DNA of 64,000 nucleotides, taken from contig JAGTWJ010000001.1 in assembly GCA_020064725.1 (NCBI GenBank), positions 5,580,001 through 5,644,000 on the forward strand. Direction: 5' to 3'. This stretch comes from Drechslerella dactyloides. Its lineage: Eukaryota > Ascomycota > Orbiliomycetes > Orbiliales > Orbiliaceae. The translations under genes were made by a program, and so were the position numbers. Under the pieces are notes generated by a model. The model did no database searches and was not told the origin of the DNA. It was given only the letters and a program-made list of their open reading frames with translations. Shown one piece after another: positions 11,824-23,300 of this stretch (the first letter of the stretch is position 1; each line of letters opens with the position of its first letter).

Positions 11824-11830
11824 TATAAAT
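11824..11830 (+). promoter_or_regulatory. TATA box candidate for the toxin-like gene
   Basis: TATAAAT, about 340 bp before the ATG at 12169 and just downstream of the inverted repeats and CCAAT-type pair. Position-based assignment. Confidence 0.4.
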
Positions 11831-12168
11831 GCAACCCTCTTACGCCTATTCAATCCTCTAGATTCTGAGGACATTCGTCTATACCATATTTCAATTCATC
11901 CTTCAATTCATCCACGGGCCGCTGGGCGTTCTGTTCTCCAAACAAAAGGTTACCTCCATTCTGACGGTAACTTCGACAATCTTCTCAGCTTTATATTTAC
12001 AAACTAAGGTGAACCGAAGCTAGCATTTTACCAGCTACTCCCCAAGCCTGTAGCTGTGCACCTCTCCTCTTATACGCGCAGTATCTTCTCTGCGGCCAAC
12101 GATTCGGCTATATAGATATATCTCCACAAGTCGTGTAATACCGCGTTAAGCACGCATTTCTTTATAAA

Positions 12169-15100
12169 ATGGCTGATGCGTCTGGTCCAGCTGATCCAGC
12201 TATTCACGACTTCGTGGAAAACCCCGAGACCTTCCTCATCCCATCTTCGGGCAAAGCCACTGCTGTCGGCTCTGAAAGCATCCTTCGCTACCGCCCAGCA
12301 GATCTACTTCCCGGCGTCGTCCCAAAGGAAGGCTACTTCAAATTCGTCCGTCCGGACCCAGCGCGCCGCACATTCGAGATCAGGTACCACGGCGCCCAAA
12401 AGGGCGCTGACACTGTCTTTGCGTACCACTTGGGTTACAATGGAGGTGGCCAGAGATCTGCTAGGCCCGCCTTTATCGACATCCCGAAAAATGCGCCGGA
12501 AGGTACCCTCCTTTTTACGGGATCCCTCTCCGGCTGTTCTGTCATCGTGACGGACCACGACAAGGCCAACTACCGTGTCTTCCACGACTCGCGCTTGGAG
12601 AGCTCACTCTTTTACGATAAAGTTGAAATGGCAATCGATTATAGCGGTTATAGTAGGTACAGCGACGCGATGGCCTGCGTGTTCATGCAGTATCGTAAAG
12701 GCCAGTGGAACATGTTCGTCCAGGGGCAGACGCTCGAGAGATCCGCTGATGGATCCGTTGTCGTCGTGCCTCGCGAGATGCCGTTCGAAGGCTTCTTTCT
12801 GCGCGTCTTCAAACCCAGGTCGTACAACGCTGCGGTCGCCCGAAAAATGTTCCTCGAATCACGCGAGGAAGTTATAAACTCATTAGTGAGCCTTTTCGCA
12901 GTGGCTTTTCCGGGTGAACACCGCCAGGTCCCCAAAGTCAAAGATGGCGAGTTCGAGCCGTTCGAGAATTATGAGATCAAAATTGACAACCCTGCCGTCA
13001 ATCGTGCCCAGGCGATACGGGACGGACTTAGGAACGTGCCTATCGCAACATCCATGAGTAGGGAATCCGAGAAGCTCGATCTCACTTATCTCTGGATAAA
13101 ACAGAAGGAGCTGAAAGGATTAGACACGGTGGTCCGCCAGGACGCACAGCTGCAAACGCAACTTGGGAACACGGCGGGTGAGCGCCTCGTCGGAGAGCAG
13201 CTGGATGCGCTCCTCGCTCGCGATGAAGAGTTCGCAGCAGGGTATCGAAGCGATTCTGTTGATATACCAGGATATAAGGCTGATATGACAGCTTTAGAGA
13301 TGACGAAATTGTTCGAGAGCTCGTCAAAGAAACTCACACGGTCCCAAATGGGTATGTTGGTGCGTCGGATCAGCATCGTTCGGGAGCAGGAGGTCCGCAC
13401 GTCGGTGTGGGACCTGACGAACCAGGTTGTCGAAATGTTCCAAAACAAAGGGGGTTCGACGAAGCCCATGCCGCAGGACATTCTTCTTAACGCCGTGCCA
13501 GACGAGTATGGCGGTCGGTGCTATCCTTTGGTTCGAGCGATGTCAGTAGCGTTGGCCGCGACGCAACCTGACTCCGCCATTGATCAGCTCGCCATCAAGC
13601 TCACCGCGCTCTCGCCAGATAAGCAGAGCAATGATATAAAGAATGCGGAGGTGTTCAAGCGATGTCTGAAGGACCTGCATGCCAGCTACCCAGCGGCGGA
13701 AGCATCTACGCTCATCGGCCCTACTACTCTCAAGGATGCAGTTGCCAAGCTCCAAGTCGGAGAAGGGGAGAGCATCGTCTTCGCATTGAACACCAATATA
13801 CATGCGATGCTTCTCGGTGCGACGAACAGGAATGGCAAAACTTCCTACCACTTTTATGACCCTAACTTTGCCCTTGCCACATTCGCTTCGCGGGAGGAGC
13901 TGCTCAATGCTACCACCACGTTCTTCACGGAACTGGGACTCGCCGAAGTGTACGGTGCGGAAGGCAACCGCTTCACTCTCGTGGTGATCGATACAGACAA
14001 GATGGCGCACATCGAATTCGACTTCGATTTGAATGTCGCCGACTTTATGGAGCCTGATACGCTCCTGGAGATTGCGGCCGCCAAGAACAAGGCCGCGGTG
14101 GAATCGCACCCTCTGGATCCTACACGACCGGAGAATCGTGCCCTCAAAGCTGGAACCAGCCTCTTGGAAGCCTCGGTACGTGCAGAGGCATGGCGCGAGG
14201 CCACGGCGAAGCTGGAGGCAAGCACCGGCCTCGGCGACCACTGGACGCCGATTCTAACGACGTTAGAAAAAGAGGGCACGGATCCGAAGGGCAAGGCCTA
14301 TCGGATTCAATTCATCAATCTTGAAAACCCCACCGAGACTCGTTGGATTAGCACCGAGGATCCAGCTATCAAGGACTTCAAGACGTACCTCGACAAGCGT
14401 CTTCGAGAGCTCAAGAAAGCGTACGACTTTGAGGCAGGGACGGCTCTCCATGGGGACGGCTTTCAGCGCGAGGGCATAGAGTCTGCCGAAGCGATCGATG
14501 GGTTGAATGCAATGTTCGTCGTCAGGACGTTAATTGAACACTTCATGAGCAAGAAGGACGACTCTGAGGGTAATGCACATATCAACTCCAATCTCGCGAC
14601 GGCGCTCGAGGTGCACAGCTGGCTCAATCTTACGCAGCTTGGGCAGCAGAGTTTGAATGATGTCGGCAAGCTGGTAGAGCTTACTCGGACCCTCATCAGG
14701 ACCGAGCAAGCGGCCGAGTCTTCGTTGTCGACTATCGCCAAAACGTTTGGTCGGACCTCGGAGGGTCTCGGCCTCGTACTAGGCGTCGCCAACGTCGTCC
14801 TTGATGCGTACGAGCTCAGTCAGGCGGACAATGAGACGCAAAGAGCAGTCTTCAGCACACAGCTCGCTTTCGACTCAGCTAGTCTCCTCACGGGCGGTGG
14901 AGGTGCGGCTGCAGGGATCTTAGGCGCGTCTGGTGCCGCCGTCGGCTTGGGCGGTCTCGGTGTTATTCTGGGAGGACTTGCCATCGGCTTTGGTGGGCTG
15001 GCAGCTGCGTTCGGAGAGGTTGCTCAAAACGCGCAGGCTGTGGGCAAGTACTTTGGTGATGTCGACGGCGCCTACCGCGCTGGAGGATACAAATACGACA

Positions 15101-17891
15101 AGGAGCACAAGATTCTTATCCCTCTTGCAGGCGCTGTCATCAGCGAGCTCGATGTTACCGGCAACGTTAAATTTGGTACCCAATACATCTACCGTGTTCA
15201 CCACGGATCAACGGGGTCGGGCAAGGGCAATTATTTCTTCTGGGCCGGCGACTTCCCCGTGATGGTCAATGACAAGTCCCAGGCCATCGACGTCAGAGAC
15301 GGTATCAAGTGTCCAGCCACAGGCACCCTCGCGGACACAGGAGAATATACAGCAATCATACTGCCGGCGACGCCGATATCGTACATCAGCTATTTGTGGA
15401 CGACCCTCCCGTTCGCGACTGGACGACATGACTATGGTTTCGATGTTATCCGGCGGCTCGAGGACGACTACCGTTTCGACTTCGACTTTTACATCTTCCC
15501 CAGCGAGTGGATCGTCAACAAGATCTCACACAAATACGTGGAGACGCCCGTCACCGTCAACCTCGGCGAACGTCCCATCCGTGTCCAAGTTCCCAAACTA
15601 CCCAACGAACTACGCGGTGTCCTAAAGTATTCGCTGTATGGCGCAGGCGCTGACTATACGATCGGGTTGAACGCCGGCGTAGGCATGACTTTGTCTTCGA
15701 AATCCGATAGTACACGCTGGATCTTAGACTGCAGGGACCTCGAAGGCGACCCGAACCCAGTGATCAAGGATGATAGCGTCTCAGTCGCAGGACTACAAGT
15801 AACATTCAAAGATCGCAAGTTCTCATCCACGCTTGTCATTAACAGCAGCGCAGAAGTGCTGCAAGTCGACTTTAAAAAGCATACCGCCTCCCTCATCGAG
15901 GTGGACGCATCTAAATTCCCTGGAGGCAATCAAAAACTATCTGAGCATCTCAATGACCTCAGCGACAAGCACATGCTCGAGGGTACTTCTATCACCGTGG
16001 AGAACTATACTACGCCCTCGGGAGAGAAAGTCGGTCGCGCTTTTTACGAGATCGCCGAGAAGCGTTTCGTCTATACTTCCGGTCTGCCTGAAGAGCTTAC
16101 CACCAACGCGAAGCTTGGTGTAGATATGGGCGCGGATGGCGTTTATTTCTACAACACGGAGCATGCTGCAATTTGGCGGGTCAATCCCGAGAACGGCGCC
16201 CTTCTGGCAAAATACCAGGCTCTGTATCCATCCTCCAAAAGAACGTTGCTGGGCGTGTGGAAAGGAGGTAAATACAATTTGATGATAATCTAGATGCGCT
16301 AGCTTCAATTCTAACTGTTTTCGTACCAGATGACCGTGTTCACGCAGTCTTCCGCCATCAACTGAGCAAAGACAAATCTGCAGAGTTGGGTTATATTGTT
16401 ACAGCCGATAGCATAAAGCTCATCAGCGCGGCTGGGACTACCGCCATGCTATCAAAACTCAGCAAGCAAGATAAATTGGAAGACTCAATTGATCAGCTGC
16501 TGAAGGACTATCATGATCTTGACGGTCCCACATCCGCAGCCCCGTCATCCGCCGCCAAAAAGCTTAGTGCCAACGCCACCACCAACGTTGAGGCAACGAC
16601 TGATTCTCCCATGCTCTTTGTGTTTGGGCAGGGTGATGGCTCTCGTCTTTGGCGATTTTGGATCCGTGCCGCTGATGGGGTTATCATCAGCCCCAATTTC
16701 ACTCCTCCAGCAGACCTTATCCTCGCGGGCATCATTCCGCTGGTTGGTAACGCTGAGGAGTATTGCTTCTACTCCCACAAGGACCAGAAGTTGACTATCC
16801 AGCAAGGCACCGGGCGTCTAGTTGGCAAAGCAGAACCTGTGACTATACCTCCCGAGTTCGGGAAGCTCTTGAATGTATTTGGCGTCAGCAACCAACCGTT
16901 CGTTATCACAACGTCGGGGTACATTCTCCGTTTGGGTAGGCAGGGCGCGCTCGGACTCGAAGCCGTGAACAAAGAATGGTTTACGCAGTTCAAGTCAGGC
17001 AACCTCGAGCCCTGGTGGAAAGTACTGAAGGATATAGCGGGGAGTCATGACGCGAAGACAGTCGCAATCCTCGGCCTTCACGATGCCAAAGATGCGGTTG
17101 TGCCCGCCTGGTTTTGTAACGGCAGAATTGTTGTCGCGTCATCATCCCTCCGTGGACAACAGTTCCAACTCGCAGGACTGACAGACAACGGAAAGAAGGC
17201 CTGGCTATGTCACCAAGAAAAGGAAGACAGCGGCCAGCTTTACAGCCAGCCTCTCATTCCATTTGATAAGCTCGCAACTGTTCTCTCCCCGAAGGCACCA
17301 GAAGTCATCTCGGACAAGGTTCAGCAAGCCCAGAAGATCCCGGCCCTTGAACCGTATCCGTTCAAGGAGGTTTCTTTGACGAACAACAGGCTGCGGTACG
17401 TCACCACGGAAGGCGTCATCTTGATTCTCCTAGATGAGAAAACTATATCGCTATACGGCGTCGACGAGGCTTGGCAGAAAGCCCATAAAGACAAATTAGA
17501 AGCCGGCCTGGCTGAGCTAGCGGGTAAGTGGAAGAACGGCGAGGCCATTGCCCTCGCTGGATCCGAACCGAAATGGTATCTAGTACCTGCCGGTAAAGTA
17601 ATATCCATGGGGAATGACTCCATTACCTGGCGCGATAGCCCTGTGTGGCTCGGTGCCGATGTCAACGGCAAGAAAGGGTATGTATACCTCGCAGTTCGTG
17701 GGAAGATATACTCTCTTGGAATCAATGAGCCGGTTCAGACACAGGGCGTCACAATGGCTGCGCGCTTGAACGACCTACTGGTGCTCGTACACCCCCGAGA
17801 AGCGAGTCTTACTCCGTTCACAGTGCAGGACGTTCGGTACATCGTTGAAGGCAGCGACGTTGGACAAGTAATGGTATCTGAGGCACGGTGA
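12169..17891 (+). CDS. Giant toxin-like multidomain protein (TcdA/TcdB-pore and Mcf-type architecture)
   Basis: Two exons (12169-16267, 16330-17891; 62-nt intron with a TTCTAAC branch point) give 1886 aa, no stop or frameshift. No signal peptide. Domains in order, by my reading: (1) residues about 30-250, with LSGC at 120-123 and His139 16 residues after Cys123, the layout of CNF1/BLF1-type glutamine deamidases; (2) about 430-620, with Cys451 (GGRCYPLV), His545 (NIHAML) and Asp564-Pro-Asn, resembling C58/YopT-type or Mcf-type cysteine protease triads; (3) 903-950, a Gly/Ala/Leu-rich hydrophobic segment (GGLGVILGGLAIGFGGLAAA); (4) about 1050-1190, whose pattern of conserved Tyr, Trp, Asp, Arg and Gly resembles the TcdA/TcdB pore-forming region; (5) about 1190-1886, beta-rich and Gly/Trp/Tyr-rich, no family recognised. 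Known relatives of this plan are large bacterial toxins and Mcf-like proteins, some of which occur in fungi. Function, secretion route and target are inference; coding status is certain. Confidence 0.85.
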
Positions 17892-19434
17892 TATCTTACC
17901 GTCAAGGACAAGAGCTGGGCATTCAGAGATTGGAACATTTATATAAAAAGCGTCATGATCAAGTCTGTAATTCTTTAACGTTTAACCCACCTCGTCCAGC
18001 TGAAGGAGATCGATCGCAAGATGTACCCCCCGAAAATATATTTACAAATTAATTGTGTACTTACTATGTGCCATTTTTTCTCCGCCATCGATGAATCATA
18101 GCATTCGGCCCCGATGGGGTTAAACTTGTATTATCCTCAACCCAGATCTATGACACAAAATCTCAACATTACCGTATATATACCGGAAGCTGACCAGGTT
18201 TGCAGTCACCTAAACCCTCGTAGTGCTAGTGCTCTATACGGTTAATGCATCCCTCACACAACGAGATCTATACATAGCGGTCTGCATTGACGCACGCGCA
18301 TCCGCTCCCGAGTGCGCTGCTGTGTCCGCACATCACGCTGCGGAGCAACCACTTGACATTTGTCAATATCACGCGCATGGCGTGCATACATGCACGGAGC
18401 CCGGTCAGGTACGCACGTATCTATGTATGCATGCATTACACGTACAGTACCTACAGGGACACCACTTATGCATCTACATATAATGTACCTTTTTGCGCCG
18501 CGCCGCACGGCCGGCCGGGCGTTGCTTTCCGAAAGGTATAGCTCTAACGCTGGACGTCAGTTGTTATGTAATCCGAGCTACTGCATGTAGATTCGTGTAG
18601 CTGCAGCTTACTCGACCGGTGGATTTTAGGATAACTGCTTCAAACGTCTCATATACGGACGCATAACCGGTAGACGCATGCAAGTAAGCTTACCTATATA
18701 GGCGTGCAAAATATAACGTTAAGGTTTACGGTAACACCAAATTCAGCTACGGATATAAGCCTATAAGGTTGAAAGGCCCGTAAATACTCTCGAACAAAGC
18801 ATCTCAGCCTTAATAGATTTCAAGATTCAGAACTTTGAGTATTATTGTTCACCTCACAGGGTGGAGCGGGAAAAAAGTGTAGAGAAAGGGAAATTGACGT
18901 AAATATCAGAATCTATCTATCTCCGTATCATCGTAAACGTCGTGATTAAGATCAAGATACACATAAACGAACGTCCCGAAAGAAAAAGAAAAATGAAAAA
19001 CAGCAACATCATTACAAGTTAAAAGTGTGTAGTAAGTACTGAGCGCAGCAGGTGGGTATATAAGTAAAAAAAGGAAAGAAGAATTCAAGTCGGAAAACAA
19101 GAAAAATACAGCCCAAAAGCTGATTTATTAAATAGCGATAAAATTCAAGAGATAAAATATAAAAACCGAAAAAGGGTCATCGTGCGGTCATTAAGCACCC
19201 GGAAAACCAGCTCAACCGACTCGTATCCTCGCCACAGAGCCGATATCTTGTCCACGGAAGTGTTGTAGCGGAAAAGAGTTAAACGAGAGAGAGAAAAAAA
19301 CGCCTTGGGAGAAAAACATGGGAGCCCCACGCAGGCAGCAGGTGTGTGTCTCTGCGTGCCGTCGATGCAGCTGCAGGGGAGAGCCTCAGTGCTGACGACG
19401 AGTGCTCGTTCTGCTGCTTGACTCAGCAGCTGCC
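17892..19434. other. Convergent intergenic region
   Basis: Lies between the toxin-like gene (plus) and the small GPI-type gene (minus). AT-rich and low in coding signal. Nothing recognised beyond presumed 3' UTRs. Confidence 0.65.
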
Positions 19435-20327
19435 TCACAGGCTGAACAGGGCCGCCTATAAAAATAGAAAGAAAGACTCAGTTAGCCTCGCATTCCGCAG
19501 AACAGGTTAAACCGGACCAGAAGCCTCCGCCGCGCTAAGCTGCAAGGTTTGCCCGTCGAGCCCGACAATCCCATGCATCTGCTAGCTCGCCGCCGGCGAA
19601 AAAAAAAAGGGAGGCCAGCGGGTGGGGGATCTTTTTGCGTCACTCGGCCAGGGGCGAATCAGGATTGTGGGCGATAAGGAGATCCTCCAGGAAGGTGTTT
19701 ATTCATACGGCTCCCATTGGTGGTGATCTGACGTGAATCCCTCGATGCAGGGAGGTCTGCACGGCAGACATGGCGCGCTGCATGCAGCCCAAGTAGCACA
19801 CGAAACACCGAGAATATCGCCATAGGCGGGACAGAGTCAAGTTAGGACTCGCTCATGTCACCCCGCCATAGCTTTATCCCGGCGGCATGCGGCATGCAGC
19901 AGCGACCACTTGCAGCCTCGCGGGCCCGAAAGGAACGACGGACGGAAGGATCGAGGTAGATTTGTCAACTTACTGTTATCAGAGCTCCGAAGAGCGCCAG
20001 CGACGAGGAGAACTGCGTGTGAGCGCTGTTTGTCTCTGTGTTTGTGGGCGACGGCGGTGTCAGAGTGGCCGTGGGAGTCCTGTTTGTATCGCAGTGGCGT
20101 TACGTTAGTGTCATTTCTTACGATTGCCTTTTTGGCAAAATGCAAGTGATACGACAGCTCTGCTGCGAGAATACGAAGAGTTGCACCTACCCATTTGTCG
20201 GGACGGGAATTGTCGCAGTGCCCGTTCCAGCGGTGAGCTGCGCCTGTATCGAGACGGTGAAGAACAGGGCGACAATCCAGAGGAAGAAAAACAGCTTGGA
20301 GCTGAGCGAAGCCGACGTTGAAGACAT
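19435..20327 (-). CDS. Small secreted Thr/Pro-rich protein with GPI-type tail
   Basis: An 87-aa protein in three minus-strand exons: 20327-20191, 20079-19974 and 19455-19435, all phases consistent. Intron 1 is 111 nt with a CACTAACG branch point. Intron 2 is 518 nt and ends with CTAAC, a T-rich tract and TAG just before the 21-nt last exon. Residues 1-29 form a signal peptide (KLFFFLWIVALFFTVSIQA). Residues 30-70 are a short Thr/Pro/Ser stalk (TPPSPTNTETNSAHTQ). Residues 71-87 are a hydrophobic tail (SLALFGALITAALFSL), giving the shape of a GPI-anchored cell-surface peptide. If intron 2 were retained, the frame would stop within nine bases of the donor, losing most of the tail. No family recognised. 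The signal peptide, stalk, tail and splice signals together make a real gene likely, though the long last intron needs transcript support. Confidence 0.65.
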
Positions 20328-23300
20328 GGCGGTTTGTAGATATTATAATATGGCTTTAAGTTGTTGCGGGTCGTGAAGCGAAAAGGCCAGAATACAATCG
20401 TAAAACGTGCGGGCGTGGACTGCGTGTTCGAGATGGGACGAAAAGAACAGGAAAGGCTCAAAAACCGGTGCGTGAGTGCTGATTTAAACAATTAAATACT
20501 AGTCGCGGAGGAATTAAGGTTGAGATATATCTGGCGAGAGTGATCGAGAGAATATTATTATATGCGGGACCGATAAGTCTCCTTGGACGGCTGCCTGCGC
20601 GGGTTTATACTATTTATCTTTCTCGTCGACGCGGCTGTTGGACGGATTCGGCGAGCTGCGGTGCTGTGGCTGTACGGCTGGCTGGCTAGCTGTCCAAGTG
20701 GTATATTTTTTCCCAGCGCGATGCAACGGTTTCAAGGCTGTCTCGTAATGGGTCACTGCAAGGCAGTCCTACGAAGGAAATCCGCGACGAACAGTGGCGA
20801 CAGTGCTCGGACGTTTTTACCGCAGCGGGCAGAAGGGGCGGCCGGATGGAGAAAGGCGAGAGCGGGCCCGAGAGCAGCGGTGAGCGGGATAGGCAATGCG
20901 ATTCGAATTGATCGATTCGATGGATGTCGGTGTAGATGCAAGCAGTACGAATAGCTATATCGAGGCTGAACGAGCTGCTTTTAGTATCGGCGCGGGATTT
21001 TATCGTTATAAATTATATTACGAAGTATATGCAATCAAGGTATTATTGCTGATTGGCCGATATCGATAGCGAGAAAAGTAAAATAAGGAGAGTAAAAATT
21101 TATAATAGTATTATAAAATAAAAAAGGCCGGAGTATTAATTAAAAAAAGAAGAGGAGACGACGACGATAGCGATCGCGATAGTATCAGTCTTGTCTATCT
21201 CGGCAGTCGCAAGGCAGAACGAATGGGCGAGCGAGAAAGTCGGCCGCAGCAGTGGAGACAAGGCCGTGATTATATAAAAAAGCAGGCTTGATTTTTACCA
21301 GGCGATAGCAGGCTTGCCGGCTGTGGGGTGTCAAAAACAAAGGCTACAAGGCTTGTGCTGACGGTCCTGAGCAATCGCTTTCGCAATGGCAAGGCTGCAG
21401 TGCGAGCTTTGGTCTCAGGGAATGACTGTATGTGCTTCGTGAGTGGACGCAATCGCGGGTCCGATAATGGTGGTATTATAGTCGATAAGTCAAAGTAAGG
21501 ATTCGCAGCGGAACCGTGGATGCGCAAGAAAGAAGAACGAGGGAAGACTGGAGCTGAAAATTCGAAACGGCACGAAGGCGGACAGGACGGATTGATATGA
21601 TACGCACGCAGGAACGGGCGTCAGGAGAAGTCGCAGTATGCAGTTTAGTTCGAGTACAAGTAACGTTCTAACTGCTCCGTCTTATGTTTTCTTTTACATC
21701 TTCCATCGGGCAGGCAAGCTCGACCAGCTGCCAGGCCCCGAACCCTGCTTCCGACGCTGCTTCGTTCAGGAGGCCTCCTCGAGCGCGGTGACTTGATGTG
21801 ATTGACCTCCACCACCAGCCTCTCTGTTATGTCACCAAACTTGCAGCACAGCGCGGTGGACTCCACCGTCCGAGATAATGCGAACTTGACCAAACGCTCC
21901 CCCTGCCATTATTACACACCGCTGCATAACAGCGGACTTTGAGCACTCGCCCGTTCGCCCACCGCTGTCAATTGAATTGAATTGAATCAGATCGCATGTC
22001 TCATCCAACCGACAGACAGAAGAAGACAGTCCTGGAAGCACTGTTCGGGATCCATGGGAGGCTGAGATGACAAGCTCGCACCCCGGCCCCAGCACCACCA
22101 GCTGCCAGGACACGCGCAAGCAGCGGAACATCCCACGCCCACGCCCACGTCCACGACCCCCAGCTCCCCTCGAAATTAAATTAAAAAATCGAACGACAGA
22201 ACGCAAAACAAAAACGCCAACCGAGATGCCAAAGCGGCCTAGTCGGCTGCCCGTCGAAGCTTCCTACCCCTGACATCTGTCCTGTCTTGTCCTGTCCGCC
22301 TGCAATTCTTTGCGCCCCCGGCACGAGCACTTGCCGGCAAGCCTTGCCCATTCGGGCCGCGCGAACGTCAATCGGGAAGGAACCCTCGGCGGGCGTGAAA
22401 TTGCAATCTTTCGACATTCCTTCCACTGCGTCCACCGAGCCGCCCGTTCGATTCGCTCGCTCGCTCGCTCGCTCGCCTGCCTTTCCCTCCTTCTTTCCAG
22501 AAGCAAAAGACCTTTCCAGTCTGTTTTGTTTGTTGCCTGTCTGTCTATCTGTCTGTCATCTCAGGGAATCGAGTTTGAATGTTTCCTTCACTTTCAGGCC
22601 CGCCAGACTTGGACATCCGTCGCTGACTAGCGCGTATTTCATCGAATCTGCACCTCGTATTCCTCGTAGACGTGCGCGTGCCGTGCCTTCTCAAACCAGG
22701 CCCCATCTCCGCAGCGCTGCTCCAACCGACTCCACCGCTTGAAACAAAACGGCCATATGTCACCTCCCATTCCACAGAATTCTTCTTTCCAGTCGGCCGA
22801 GCCACCCCCTCCTCCCCACCGCCCGTCGAGTTTTCCTGCCCCATCGAAGCCAGATCAATGACCTGGCTCCACCGGAGACCATCCACAACTCCTTCCCCAC
22901 GGCACAACATGACGCGTTCCGCAATTCTCGCGCTTGGCGCCATAACGTTATATGTGTATATCCCGCGGTTGCGCATATAGGATACCAAAGATATCTATAA
23001 GCCTCGCGCGATATATTGATATATATAGACAAGACTTACGTATGCCTGTCGATCACGCGGACAGAGTGCTAGTGTACTATACCTGCATCAAAATTACTTA
23101 CTTAATAATAGCTCACAGCTAGCTGCCGTCTGTGTAGACGGGCCCTGCGATACGTCTATGTGCGATGTTGTTGACGTGATATTTATGTCGTACAGACTAC
23201 GAGGTCCTACTGTAGCAATTACCAACATCGTCAATTACCCGATTTGATTGCACGCGCAGATGGCGTGATATGTCGACGCAGTCGCAATCGCTCGTGCAAT

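Larger units (their letters stand above)
10086..12168. other. 2.1-kb divergent promoter region
   Basis: Separates the two divergent large genes. It has no convincing coding frame. It holds two perfect inverted repeats (11415-11435, 11649-11669), a duplicated CCAATAG plus TCGGGACC pair (11701-11749) and a TATA candidate (11824-11830), all nearer the plus-strand gene. A B-box-like GGTTCGATCC near 10625 lacks a tRNA context. Confidence 0.6.

Noticed and set aside
12169..16293. Reading the toxin-like gene as two separate proteins ending at 16293
   Set aside because: A consensus GTAAAT donor, TTCTAAC branch word and CAG acceptor remove 62 nt and join the two long frames in phase, so a single gene is far more likely.
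20583..20954. 123-codon plus-strand frame with a hydrophobic start
   Set aside because: Starts at a non-ATG codon, loses hydrophobic/protein-like composition after 40 residues and has no family or splice support.
22264..22988. Overlapping minus-strand frames rich in Arg/Ser/Glu
   Set aside because: Driven by the TCGC microsatellite and pyrimidine-rich DNA; low complexity on both strands.
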